Source of the DNA: Gracilariopsis chorda
Lineage: Eukaryota > Rhodophyta > Florideophyceae > Gracilariales > Gracilariaceae
Direction of reading: 5' to 3'
DNA length: 64,000 nucleotides
Assembly: GCA_003194525.1 (NCBI GenBank)
Contig: NBIV01000223.1
Coordinates: forward strand, 84,557 to 148,556
Shown: positions 12,101 to 23,691 of the stretch, in pieces
How positions within the stretch are numbered: position 1 is the stretch's first letter
Layout of the letters: the number at the start of each line of letters is the position of its first letter
Made by a program: the position numbers and the translations under genes
The notes under the pieces: generated by a model
The model's input: the letters and a program-made list of their open reading frames with translations, nothing else
The model's database searches: none
What the model was told of the DNA's origin: nothing

Positions 12101-12725
12101 TGTGATGACGGTGGGGTGATGGAAACAGTTAGGTCTGTAGGCGTGAGCTCCAGTGGGGAAGCTGTTAAAGGTGAAGATCGTTGTAGTGGGGCTCGTCTCG
12201 ATCCTGCTTCTAGTCATGGTGTGCAGTAGATGTTTTGAACATCGGATTGGGATAGATCGGGTACACCGTTGGACTGGTGGACGGTAAAGAGTAGTCGAGT
12301 TTTTCCCGGATGTCTTTGTTTTTCGAGCCAGTCTTTTGCTGTGTCTCCAGGTGCTGTAAAATTGGTCTTGGAACGGAGCGGAGGGATTGGGTTTGGTAGT
12401 GGATAAAGTCCCTTCTTCGCTGCGCATTGGTGGAGCAGTGCTTGGATTCAAGAATCCTTTATGATAAAACCGGGAAAGGTATTATCACTACTGAATATGA
12501 CAGTAGCATAATCTGCAAGTACTGATAGAGAGACGAGATTGGAATCAAATGACAGATTGTGTTTTGCAAGTAAAGAGATTCCATCTCCTAAAGGCATCAT
12601 GACCGTTCCTTTCCTTGGTATCCAGACTTTCTGTCGCATGTACGCACTGATTGATTCTCCACGGCTTAATAATCCCGGGAAAGGGCTCTATCGTTCACGA
12701 AAACATGACTTACGCCACAGTCCAA

Positions 12726-13596
12726 TCATGTAACTGCCTCATGTTCGTGAACAGATAGTTTTGACTGTGTTATAGCAACAAACCCACGAGGTTCGGTGTT
12801 CTGTGTATCGGGGTTGGGCTTGCTGGAATTTCTTCCGCTGGAGTCCCATTCCTTCGATCTGAAGTTACTATTACGCATTCGGTTTGAAGATCGTTTCCGG
12901 TTGTCCTCGTTTGGTTTGGATTGTTTTCTCCAACGATACTGGGATCGAATAGGGCCTAGTCTTCCACAATTACTGCATCGAACCGTTGTGGATCTTCTAC
13001 ACTGCTTTAAGATTGCGGTTTTGGACTTCCAAGCGGCTATATGGGGGTATTGGGAACCACTTTGTATACCAATGGTTTTGATGGTACTAGTGGACTCACG
13101 ATGTTTGCGGCGATCCATTTCAGAACTTATCAACGAGACCATCTGGTCATGTTCCATGTTATTGGCATCTGCGAGTAATGTTATTGCCATTAATGAGCCT
13201 GGTAAGGTTCGCAATAAACAAGCTGTGCTCCGTATCGGTTAATGGATCTCCGAGACAAGCAACCCCAATGAATATTGTTTCCATATCGTGGAGATGTTCG
13301 AAAAAGTTCCCGTCTTCATTGAACACAAGACTGTTGAGACGTTGTCGAAGAATATTCGTTTGAATGTTGTCTTTTTTGTAAGTAGTCTCAAGCTTGGTCC
13401 AAAAGTCTAATGCAGAACACTGCAGTCTTTCAAGAAGCTCTGACACGGCAAAAGTTGGCTGAGTACCAAGAATCTGCACAATAAGTGATCGTGCTTTTCT
13501 ATCTGCGTCGTCCGATCGGTGGCGAGCTTGGGCAGAGCTCTCACTTTCTAAGGGGTGGGCATCCGTTAATACAAAGAGAACTTGGTCAGCGTTCAT
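12726..13596 (-). pseudogene. Copia Gag, broken
   Basis: The N-terminal piece (13596-13159) has the UBN2-like Gag pattern: LLERLQCSALDFWTKLETTY, then LRQRLNSLVF and HDMETIF. A second piece in another frame (13214-12726) contains the nucleocapsid remnant RCSNCGRLGPIRSQYRWRK. A copia zinc knuckle is C-x2-C-x4-H-x4-C; here the His is Pro and the last Cys is Tyr, so two zinc ligands are lost. The start codon is intact and abuts the nested LTR. Confidence 0.75.
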
Positions 13597-14625
13597 TGTA
13601 GTGCAAAAACCGAAGGTTGGGTATCACACTCAAGGTGTCTAGGGCCTTGCTCCCTGTAAAGGCAGACCCAGTGACAGAACCCTCTATATACCTGTAATAC
13701 GGGCGTACCTCCATAGCCATTTCCGAATGACCACAGAGGTGGATAAAGCAAGATGAACCGGAGCCAGAAAGAGGGTAAAGCCAGAGACCGGTATGCCACG
13801 CCATATGGCGGTTTAGAATATACCCGGTGAAGGCTGCCTTCTGAGGACGGACAAAAACCACCCGACGGGTCGTGCGGAAAGCGGAAACAGACCCCACGGA
13901 GGTTGCACATGCGCGGGATGTAACGGAAAAAATACCCAAGACAGGGGCGATACCAGTACCACACGCTAGAATAATGCCACACGACAATTATAACACAGCG
14001 TATCTGTATGCTTACTGGGCGGTTGAACTGAACGAACAGAATGCAGTGACCCTACGCGAGGATTTGTACACGGCGCAACGTCCTCACAATCCAGAACCGG
14101 ATACCTCAGGTTACACCGAACAGCTTTGAATGACCCAAGTTTCGGGTTAGCTTTACTTAGTGCTCGCGACGACGAGGTAGCGCTCACCTAAGTAGGTACA
14201 CAACCAAATAAATTATAATAATTGAATAAAATAGTGCACACCTACTCAGGTCCACACACGTGGCCAGGCCAGTGTCAGGCATCTTGAGGGGTCAACACAA
14301 GTAAAACACAACACTACAGCATGGTGCTGTCGCACACGCGCACACGCGTCCACTCATCCTGCAATCCATTCTAGATTCCTGCCTTCCTAGGTGAAACGTC
14401 ACACAGTAAATCATACTATTGGCATCAAGTCGTACGGGTCCAAGTTGTATATGTTAGAGCCGTCATGGTAACCGCGTCGCACTCCTATGGGTAGCATCCT
14501 CGCGATTTCCACGGCTTTCGCGTTGCCCCACATTCATTATGTCTCGAACATATATTCTCCATGTGCAATAGTCCGTGGATCCCTTAAGGCATGGGATTAA
14601 TCTCTTGCCATCTTCTCTACTTTCA
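13597..14625 (-). repeat. Solo LTR (1029 bp) inserted at the copia gag start
   Basis: On the + strand it opens TGTAGTGCAAAAACC and closes ACTTTCA. The flanking pentamers are both TTCAT (13592-13596 and 14626-14630), an exact target-site duplication that includes the gag ATG. The conserved LTR-end segment is present inverted near 13650-13680, which gives the - orientation. No internal element sequence remains. Confidence 0.82.
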
Positions 14626-14734
14626 TTCATGTTTTTGGGTTAAGAGTGAAAGGAGGGTGATGACATCTGGTTAGCGAGGTTCTTTTTGATAGTTTGCTTG
14701 ACCTCTAGCTAGCGAGGTTCCTTTTTGGAGTCTT

Positions 14735-15351
14735 CTTTTGTTCGTGTGGTACAGCCAGGGGTGAGCACAACGTCCGTAAACTAAGACTTTTAGATTTGGC
14801 CGAACAGATTGTAATGCAATGGGTACTATGCATGCTTCTATGGATGGGCTGTTACAGAAGATTCCTAACGGAGTACTTGTATTTTCTAACTAGTCCCACG
14901 TAGCACACCACTCGAGAGAAATAGTTCCAGCGGACTGTAATTCTAGTAGATATAATAACCTAACTTAGATTTTTATAGGGTACAGTACATAGTTTCCGTA
15001 GAGGTCAGCTCGTGGCTCTGTACATAGTGCCCCACTGGAAGCTACACCTCCGGGGAAGTAAACAAAGCACCCTCGAAGCTTGTTGTAGTTCATCTAATTC
15101 AATCTCGTGATACTCACCTTCAGGTACACTATTACGTCATCCCCTATGTGTGGTTTCTAAGCCACTGATATCCAGCGCGTCTCATAGCAGCGCATATAGA
15201 ATTATCGTCCGACCACTCAACCCGCTCTCTGCTTTGTGCTTGCGGATCTACTTTCAAGATTCTCCCGGTCGCCACTGCTATATTAGGGACACCAATACCT
15301 ATTGGAATTCATCTGTTAGGCCGAATCTTAAAGTCCCTTTTTACTCTGATG
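14735..15351 (-). repeat. TRIM-like non-autonomous LTR element, copy 1
   Basis: The reverse complement of this segment matches 27066-28431 over several hundred bases. Read on the - strand it has a stretch ending TATAGCA, then TGGCGACCGG (a plausible primer-binding site), about 250-300 bp without coding capacity, then a segment containing CAGCCCATCC. Near 14780-14735 it repeats the sequence (TGTGCTCACC...CTGTACCACAC) found before the primer site of copy 2. That order is LTR, short internal part, LTR, as in a TRIM. It is truncated at 15351 by element B. Confidence 0.5.
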
Positions 15352-16173
15352 CCAAACCGTGAGTTAACGGAGGAAACCCGTTACCACGGACGGGAAACCT
15401 CGAGGTGTTCAGCCTTGCTCCCCTGTATGAGTTAACTCAGCCGTAGATCCCTCCGAGTAGTCGGTGCGTGCCGGGCGTAATTCCGGGCAACTACGTCCAG
15501 CCTTAGAGACGAAGGTGTGTAGGATGGCTTAAAACCGGGGATCCGGATGCACCGGGCCACGGCTATCTCCAGGGACCAGAATGGGCAAACAACGACGAGC
15601 CGCACTGCGGAGCACTGAATCGTGATAACGATAAATGATCCCGAGGCTTCGGGGCAAACCTGGACACAGGGCGGAGTAGAATGAGCCGTGACACGCGTAA
15701 GTAGACCAAATAAAGAAACAAATAAAGAAACCAGTACCGTCACTAACGGGTGGTCACTCCTCGGTGAGACGAGGGGGATAACTAGACCAGAAGCGGTGAG
15801 GGGACCCTCCAAGAGTGAAGTTGTACCCGTGCACCGACCGTGAAGTTAGAGCCAAGTCCCTCGTTGGGGTTTTACTTTAGGGAGGAGTGACGGCGGCCGC
15901 TCCCTTAAATACTATACCTGAAAACATTCAGTAAAATTCACTAAGTATTCCGGCACAGCCGGACCCACGTGTGCTACTTGGTCCGTGGGCACGGAGCACC
16001 CCGCTAGTCGGGCGCATTACGTCCCAAGTGTACTATTATTACCCTCTATACAGAGGTACCCCCTAATGGGGCTGTCAGGTGACGGATACTCATATACAAC
16101 CTATCCACCCCGGGGATACCGGCATCCTGTTATGAAGAACGGTTTGATCCCCTCGTCCTGAGAGCATATTGCA
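15352..16173 (-). repeat. 3' LTR of element B (822 bp)
   Basis: On the + strand this begins TGCCAAAC and ends CATATTGCA. It aligns throughout with 26242-27065 with only scattered differences. TG...CA ends are present. A polypurine tract adjoins its 16173 side, making this the 3' LTR of the - strand element. Confidence 0.88.
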
Positions 16174-16195
16174 CCACCCCTCCCCCTCCTTGGGC
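16174..16195 (-). other. Polypurine tract of element B
   Basis: Read on the - strand this is AAGGAGGGGGAGGGGTGG, directly before the LTR start TGCAATATGC. It is the expected plus-strand primer. It places the opposite-strand ORF inside the element. Confidence 0.75.
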
Positions 16196-16266
16196 TTGAA
16201 CACCTCACCGCACCGCGGGCGATTCCATCAACGATCGGCGTAAGTACTCAAGACAACTCGAGCAAG

Positions 16267-18109
16267 ATGACTGAAATATCGGAAGGGCAATGCGAACTCG
16301 CGCTTGTGTCCTACGAAACTTCTGCAAGGCATCAAGTCCCCTTTGCAATGAGGGACTACAACCATCTTCTGACCAACCCTTCTGCAGGGCCTTCGTCTCT
16401 GCGCATTCCGCGATATCTGCGGCGTACTCTGGCTGCCCGGCTTTTTGTGACCACGCAACCACCGTTTAGCTCAGTGCCGTTGCCCGCTCCGCTGTCGACT
16501 CCTCCACCGTCCTTGGCTCCTGTTGAGAATGTTTCCGCAGCTGCGGGAGCAACCGCATTTCCGGGATTGGAGTGAGGCAGCTGGCGCTTCACCGGTGGCG
16601 CCTAGCAGACAGTGGCTGTCGTACGGGTGTCTCCAAATTCGGACTCTTTCCATCCACTGTGAGTGGTTTGCCATGGCTCCATGGTTCGTCCCCGATGCTG
16701 TTCAGGACACTCAGCTGATCGGCTCGTACGCAGTTGATGGCATCCGTCCCGGCGGGTTGCCGTTATCCGTTGTCCGGTCATGGGACTGGCGCGCACACAT
16801 TGCGCTTCCCACTTCGCTGTTGTAGTGGGCTCCGCATGAGTCGGAGCGACGCGCTTGAGACGAGATGGCCCGACTTGGGTATCGCCGAGTCCATGGGTTG
16901 GCCAACGAGGTGCCAGCTCCCCCACATTACGGGTTTGATGTTGCGTATTACCGAACATACGGAGAAGGGTCCTATGGAGACCGTTTGTACGGGGTCTTTC
17001 CCGAGCTGGACCAATACGCGGAAAGCATGCAGCCGTAACAGGACCTGATCCTGTGGACCCGTCTGATTGTTTGGGCAGAATACCGGTATCTCCGGAAACG
17101 CTGGTCCGGTGAGTTATTCGAATGGATTCGCTTCGAGTGGAAGCAACGTGCCAGACGGGGTCTTCCGGTTCCATACCAGCAAATTGATATCGAACGCCTC
17201 GATTGGAGGGCTTGGGATCGCTATGTCCCGCTGCCGGCGTTCTGGACGGTGGTAGAGGTCTCAAGAGGGTGTAACGTGGAGTTACCTCCGTGTCTCACCT
17301 ATTTGTACTCACGGTTCCTGAATAACCCGCCTGGTGGTCTTTGGAGTCTTCTCTTCACTGAGTGGATGGTCCAGGTTGCGGCTTTCCTCCTGTGGGAGGT
17401 GTACGACAAGTACCGGCTTTGGTTCTTGCCGAAGCTGCTCCATCAGTCCATTCGCGTCGTTGATATCTCCGAGGTACTCGGTTACGAGCGTAACCCGGGT
17501 GAAGCCACCAGTTTGGTGGACATCATTGACGAAGTCGATTGGGACATCGTTCCCGCCACGCAAGCGTCGGAGCAAATTCGCCGCCGTTGGGACAAGACTC
17601 CCGGGCGGAATGTCGCAGCTGGCGACTTCCTGTTCTTCTACCCATGGGAATGGGAGTTCATCAACGCCGCAGAAGCAGGTCAACGCCGCTAAGCCGAGCG
17701 GGTGATTCCGGACGGGCATCCATGGGGCTTCGTCTTCGTCGAAGAAAACAACGCCGAGGGAGCCGCCGAAACGGATGAGCCCATGGTGGATGGGAGCGAG
17801 GGGGTCGCGGAGATCGATATTACCGACGACGTCGTGGCATCTGGTGGAGCGGGTGGTTTCCAAGTGGGAGGAACCATGACTCCAGTGGCTTCGCCCTTGG
17901 TGGGAGCTTCGGGCAGCAGTGCCGACCCGCAAGTTGCGGTAGTACGCCAGTTCCTTACTGGGCTTCGAGTGCCCGTCCCACCGACGGTGACTTCCCTTGC
18001 AAAGTTGCAGGCACTGGACTCCGAGTACCTGCAGGGAGGTGGTGGTGGCATTAGCCACGGCGGTTACTCCTCTGGTATGGGAGGGTCGTCCCCTGATATG
18101 GGTAATTAG
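16267..18109 (+). pseudogene. Opposite-strand extra ORF of element B (aORF), decayed
   Basis: A long + strand coding remnant, convergent with pol and lying between the chromodomain and the 3' LTR. The family is unknown to me. From about 16860 the frame is nearly continuous to 18109, interrupted only by TAA at 17036 and TAA at 17690. Blocks include FAMAPWFVPDAVQDTQLI (about 16670), PHYGFDVAYYRTYGEGSYGD (about 16920), LIVWAEYRYLRKRW (about 17060), RYVPLPAFWTVVEVSRGC, GLWSLLFTEW, EVYDKYRLWFL, and an acidic region after ERVIPDGHPWGF (17693 on), ending in a Gly/Ser-rich tail. Homologous blocks occur in the same order in element A at 4720-2902. The N-terminal part (16267-16600) is low-complexity and in another frame, so the true start is unknown. 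Confidence 0.7.
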
Positions 18110-18315
18110 GTAGTGGGGGTCCCATGACAATGCGGTAACCACCTAGTAATAGGCTGTAAAAGAATTCTCCCGGCGAAGGCGGTTGGCGTAAGTCTTTTCC
18201 TTTCTTTTCCTTGTCCCTTCTTCTTAGGCTTCTTTTCCGCAATGCAGCGGTGCTTTCCGCCGTAGGATGGTGGTTTTTCTGCAGTTAGCGGTCGTACTCA
18301 CGAGATTGTGGGTGG

Positions 18316-19179
18316 TCAGCCGACCTGGGCATGACCCATTGTAGCTGGGATTGACGTCCGCGTCCTGTGGTGGTACTGTAGTACCTTTGAACGAGGGAGA
18401 GGCTCGATGGGCTCGAGAGTTTCCCTTTCAGGGGGGTACCCGTACCAACCGACTCGGTATAGTAGCTCCCCGTCGCGGTTGAACTCGTGATTCACGATAG
18501 TGTCGATGACAAATTCCTTGTCGTAGACTTCTTGCGATTTATGTGGCGCGGCTTGTCCCTTGGTCGTGGAGTCCTGTCCGCTAGGGATGCGGTTCCCAAC
18601 GGTGTTGGAGTTCCGTGTCAACGGTAACGCGTCCCGGATGCCAGGTTTTTCTCCTTTCTTATGCCAGGAGGAACCTGGGAGGTTGACGATCCGTTCTTCG
18701 GGTGGCTCTACGTTTCTCGTCGTGTTCTGCAGGCGAGCGTGAGTCACTTCCAGATGCAAGTCATCCCGGGTAGCCAACTTCCTTGGCCTAGGTGTGAGGT
18801 CCCGTGTTGATGGTGTAGCTCCCGCTTCGTGCTCGCTCAGCGTTCGGAGTGCGGTCACCTGCCGTGGCGCCGTTTCGCCATCAGGTGTGTGGGTGCCAGT
18901 GCCAACCGTCGTGTTGTGCGCGGGTGTGCCGTTAATTTCGGAAGTTTCGAATTTCGGCTCTGACCGATGCAATACGGGGTCACGCTCAACGCGTGTGGAA
19001 CGGTGCCGCAGTGGAAGTTCTGCCTCCACGGCGTGTGGTGCTCCCCCTTTATGGGGCTTTTCCTTCAAGTCAGCTGAGCTCCTTCTGGGCTCAAGGTGCA
19101 TGCGCTCTCCGTTATTTCGGCACTCTTCCGTCGGCTGCACAGTGTCTTCTGTGCCTCCCATTACCGGGTCTGCAGTCAC
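18316..19179 (-). pseudogene. C-terminal pol linker and chromodomain of element B
   Basis: A 287-codon open frame. Its first two thirds are polar and low-complexity (Arg, Pro, Thr and Glu rich). The last part (about 18520-18360) is a chromodomain: EFVIDTIVNHEFN, LLYRVGWYGYPPE, ETLEPIEPLP. It corresponds to 2551-2710 of element A. The module normally binds histone-tail marks and biases integration. The frame ends 207 bp from the end of the opposite-strand ORF, so the two are transcribed towards each other. Confidence 0.8.
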
Positions 19180-19235
19180 TGGGGGTCCTCGGGTTTTCCG
19201 CGTATAGGCCTTAGGAGCCCGCTAAGGTGCTTCTT

Positions 19236-20700
19236 CTACATCCTTAGGCAGCGCGCCGCCATCGGTGGGGCTTTCACTCGCATCTTGTGCTCTAGCGGTG
19301 CCGGTACGGACTGCAAGCGAGCAGGATCCCCCTCCCCCTCCTTGGGCGGAGAGGTGGGACTCGAAACGAGGATCCCTGTATCTGGGGCGATGCGCATATG
19401 CCCTCGCGTGCGAGGCGACGAGGTCTGGTGGTTCCCCAATTCCGTTGGCAGGTCGGCGAGGCCCCGTGCTGGGTGGGGCAGGAATGGGAGACGGGTTATC
19501 TCCCTCTTGATGCGGGGCCATGAGTCCGATGGGCGCTCTCCCGTGGCTTCGGGCGATTCTCTTGCCATCGGAGACGGTTGGGGAGCGCGAATCACGCGTT
19601 CATGCGAAATAAACTCGTGTCGCCCATTAATATCAAGGAAAACCATGTCAGCGGTGGTAGAGACAACCCTGTTGGGTCCATCTGCGATCAGAGACAGTTT
19701 ATGTCGCCGTTCGTTTTCGGGGTTGTAATACTACTTACGGAGGAACACGAACTCGTGGGCACCGATGTTCGGAACGCGATCTACCTTTGCGTCGAAGTTC
19801 CGCTTGTAAGCAGATTGTGCCTTGGAAATGGCTTTCCGTAGGACGTCTGGTATGTTGGTTAACCAAGCTTTCCAGGTGTCCCTGTGCTGCCGGTGTGACG
19901 GGAGCTTATCCCACGTGGGTTGGAGCTCGATAGCCACTGGCGGTGGAACTCTAGAGAGTACCAATTCAAATGGAGAGATTCCGGTGACCTGGTGGACCTG
20001 CGCATGGTAGGCGTAGATCACCGCGTCGGTTTAAAGGTCCCATTCAGTGGGGTGATCCACAACGAACGTCCGTAGGGCGTTCAACATGGTGCGGTTGAAT
20101 CTCTCCACCTGCTCGTTTGCCTGCGGGTGATAGGTGGTGGTAAACCAGTTCTTGATGTCAAGAATACGACACACGTCCTGGAAGAATTTCGCAGCGATTT
20201 GCAAGCCATTATCCTATAACAATTCAATTGGGGGACCGTATGTGAACACCCAATGGGTGACGAAAGCCTTCCCGACGGAGGTAGCTGAAATCTTTGAAAG
20301 GGGAACAGTCCGCACAAGCTTCAAGAACCAGTCAGTGATTACCAGCAAGTAGTGGTTACCCCGAGGTGTTTGGACAAATTCCCTGAGGATTTCGATAGTG
20401 ACAAACTCCAGGGGGGCCCGTGCCGGGAAAAGAACCAACTTCTTGGCATATTTATGCAGCTTAAAGTTGTTCCTTGCGCAGTGTGAACATCTACGAACTG
20501 TTGTGACATAGGCGTCCACCGCCATGGAAGACCAATAAAAGTCCTTTCTCAAGGTTTAATACAGCTTCCGTCCGCCTGGATGGGAGGATAACTTTGCATG
20601 ATGCGATAGATTCAAGACTTGGCACTGTAGGGAGTGTGGGACCACTATCTTTGGGCGCTCCTGAACAGTACGGATGAGATATAACTGATCCTTTGTAGTG
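19236..20700 (-). pseudogene. Ty3/gypsy integrase of element B, broken
   Basis: A zinc-binding half (RCSHCARN, about 20480) precedes a core that starts LEFVTIEILREF (about 20400). Family members have Asp in the position where this copy has Glu (TIEIL), so the first catalytic acid looks conservatively changed. The second and third acids sit in DNGLQIAAKFFQDV (about 20205) and NEQVERFNRTM (about 20115). The conserved block ISPFELVLSRVPPPVA follows at 19985, then the C-terminal tail to 19236. Stops occur near 20214, 20033 and 19731. Confidence 0.8.
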
Positions 20701-20777
20701 AAGGGAAGCGAAGCTCCCCCGTTTAGACGGGCACGTAGAGGCGTGCATAGCGGTTCGGAGTACTGCTCCCGGATGAT

Positions 20778-22330
20778 CTATTCCGTTGTGATCGTTACGA
20801 GGGTACAGGGAGTAGCCTCCGCGTCCGACGCAGCAAGGATTGCATCAATGATACCATCTTCCGAGTTCGAATCGGTGTCATCCTGCTCGTTTTCCAACAG
20901 GAAACAAGGTATGTCCAGGTCTTCCACCGGTTCAGCTTCTCCGCTGGTGGGCAGGCAGGAGAGCGTGTCAGCCTGGGTGTTCAGGAGCCCCTGCTTGTAC
21001 TGTACCTCCAAGTCAAATTCCGACAATCGGAGCCTCCACCGCATCAAGCGGCCAGACGGCTCTGCGATGGAGAGTAACCATCGTAACGCCGAATGGCCGG
21101 TGTGTAAAGTGAAGCGGGTTCCCATTAAATATCAGCGGAGGGTCTGCAGAGCCCAGAAAACAGCCAGGCACTCCTTCTTGGACAACGAGTAGTTCCTATC
21201 ATGTACGTTGAGGCTTCGTGACCAATATCCAATTGGGTGTCGCTCTCCACTCTCTGTGGTTTGGAGCAGGACACATCCGATCTGGACGTTGCTCACATAC
21301 GTGTCAATGGCCTATGGTAGCCCGAGTTTTGGTACTGACAGAACCGGGGGTGATGTCACTGCATATATAAGGGATGAGAAGGCCATTGCCTCAAGGTCAT
21401 CGAATGGTTCCAGATTGACTGGTTGTCCCTTGCGGAGGAGATTGGTGATGGGTGCGGCAATATTCGCGAAGCGCGGGATGTAGCGACAGTAGACTGTCGA
21501 CGGGTGCTTTGCCTCCTTGAGGGACTTAACCCACACCTCATCAATTGACAACCGTCGAGAACGGATTATGTGACCGACGTATTTCACTGTGTCCGTAAAG
21601 AACTCACATTTTTTGAGCTTAAGTGTGATACATGCATCTCATAGGACCCACATGATATCCCTGACGTGGTTCAAGTGTTCATGCAGGTTACTGGAAAACA
21701 CAGTGATGTCGTCCAGGTAAACCAAGCAGGTGTTCTACTTAAAGTGGTCTAAAAAATGTCCACAGTTCGCTGGAAGGTGGCGGGCGCACTTGTAAACCCA
21801 AATGGCATCCGTTTGAAACGGTACAGGCCTTAGTGACAGATAAACGCCGTCTTATCACGTTACTTCTCCCTAACTGGAACTTGCCAGTATCCCCAATTCG
21901 CGTCAAGGGTAGTGAAAACCTTCGCACTTCCAAGCGAGTCAATTCATTCATCCATCCCGGGGATGGGATATACGTCTTTGACGGTAACCGCATTAAGTTT
22001 GCGGTAGTCGATACAAAAGCGCCATGTCTCATCAGCTTTGGGAGCTAGCACTACCAGCGAGGCCCAAGGGGACTGAGCCGGCTCGATGACGCCTGCACGA
22101 AACATCTTCTCACCCTGAGATTTCTCTTCCTCCAGAGCTGTCGGTCCAGCCCTGTAAGGGTGTTGCGAGATTGGCCGTGAATTCGGGAGTAAGTCAATCC
22201 GGTGTTCGGTGATCCCAATTTTGCCGAGGGAACCATCCCACATGGTGGTGAATTCGTGCAACATATCCCGTGGTTGTTCACGGGGAGACTCTGCCACATG
22301 GCTGAGATCCAAAGATTCGAGCTCCTCGAT
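20778..22330 (-). pseudogene. Ty3/gypsy reverse transcriptase and RNase H of element B, broken
   Basis: RT starts near 22230 with HRIDLLPNSRPISQHPYR and continues through FCIDYRKLNAVTVKDVYPIP (about 21960). A frame change follows and the palm is readable as TCLVYLDDITVFSSN. The YLDD catalytic motif (21708-21719) is intact. A thumb/connection segment is present near 21560-21400. RNase H ends with FTLHTGHSALRWLL and SGRLMRWRLRLSEFDLEVQY (about 21100-20990), typical of the gypsy RT-connected RNase H, although TDH reads TGH. Multiple stops separate the blocks. Confidence 0.85.
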
Positions 22331-23323
22331 TGGGTTCCTGTTTTCACTTTCCTGTGACCTGGGTCTCTCGTTCGCCAAGGGTGGAGTGTCCGCCTTGGTG
22401 AGAGCGGTGAGAGTTTCCGATTTCCTTGGCTCTTGCGATTGGGAACCAGATTGGGAACCAGATCCGCAAGCCTCCCCCTCCTTAGGTTCCAAAATAACGA
22501 GAACATCGGCTGCAGAGACCTTGGTAGGTATTATTGCCGGAGGGTGCGGGGAAACGGAGTCTATGACCTGGGTTTTAACCAAAAACTGTTGGTTAGTACC
22601 GAAGTTTGCCAAGAGCACCCTGAAGGGTTGTTCGGGCTCTACGACCACAACTCCTTTTGCTACGGCGAGGCTGCGGTTCTCGTATAACGAGGGGAGCGCC
22701 TGGGTTGTCGTTAGAGCGTGTTTCGCGGAAGAAACAGACATCCAGGCTTTTGAAGCCGGCGGGATAGAGACCGATCGAGCAACTCGGAGTTTCATTGACG
22801 GGCGATTCGTTTCTAGTGGTTGTTGGGCTGCTGGCAGCGGGACCTGTTTCTTGAATGCCTGCTGCAGGGGTTTCCGAACAATCGGTATTGTCGTTCCGTC
22901 CGTCAGCTCAATGGTCTTATCGCGGGGTCTGATTGATTCCACGAAGCGATCACAGAAGTCGCAGCCGAGAATAATTGGGGCTGCTAACGCCTTACAAACA
23001 AGGAATTGAAGCTGCGCAAGGCAGCGTCCTAGCTTCACAACGAGGTCCATCGAGCCGATCGAAGAAAGTGGCTTGTTGTTCACGTCTGCGATGTCCATCG
23101 GTGGTGGTGGGCGAACCCGAGCACGTAGATTCTGGGATAGCAGGTACAGCACCAAGAAATTGGCGCGGCACACGTATCGAGTACGGATAATTGGCGAACC
23201 ATATACTGACTGCAAAACCCTCAGGTCGGCGTAGAATTTATAATATCGTTTCGCCATGACCATGACTCTATCTGGAATACGGAGATTTTTGGACCGTACC
23301 AACGGGTCACGAAGAACAGCCAA
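22331..23323 (-). pseudogene. Protease region and spacer of element B pol
   Basis: This is the upstream part of a 459-codon frame that runs into RT. The fold's last strand is recognisable: FLVCKALAAPIILGCDFCDRF (about 23010-22950), where ILG.DF is the retropepsin end motif. The catalytic D-S/T-G-A is not visible where expected; the equivalent stretch reads CRANFLVLYLLSQNLRAR (about 23165-23110). The protease is therefore either mutated or starts in a different frame. The spacer between protease and RT (22330-22900) is Ser/Glu/Pro-rich. Confidence 0.7.
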
Positions 23324-23691
23324 GTGATCCTAGTCCACGCCTGTGGAGGCCATTTCCTTTGTCAGGATTTTGACCGGGGAGGGAGGCTTTTCAGCCTCTG
23401 GTGCCTCCGACCTCGACGCCGAGGGCTCCTCTCCTTGATAGAAGGCTCCCGTGCTCAGGTTTTCTGAACTACTTTGCCGCTATTCTGCTGGTCTTCGGGG
23501 ACCACAGGGACTGCGACATTACCACTCGCTGGTGGTACTGATGCCATGCCTTGAGATGGGAAAGCTGCGAGAGAGCGGGGAAAATCCGACTTTGTCCTCA
23601 AGTAAGAGGTCGCAGGAACCCTCTCTCTTTCCGCCGGGGTTCACGCCTCGTAGTGTGCGATTACCTTTGCCATCTTCTTAAGAGTAAGGAA

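Larger units (their letters stand above)
8374..14690 (-). mobile_element. Ty1/copia retrotransposon, decayed, with two nested solo LTRs
   Basis: On the - strand the order is gag, (protease), integrase, RT, RNase H, which is the copia order with integrase before RT. Gag begins at 13596 and RNase H ends near 8810. Two unrelated solo LTRs have inserted: one at 13597-14625 beside the gag start codon and one at 10482-11394 between integrase and RT. Both carry exact 5-bp target duplications. The 5' LTR was not identified; the 5' leader resumes at 14626 and its end is not defined. Catalytic motifs are mutated, so the copy is dead. Confidence 0.8.

Noticed and set aside
21944-23323. 459-codon ORF as an intact host gene
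   Set aside because: It contains the protease end and the start of a gypsy RT inside a bounded LTR element.
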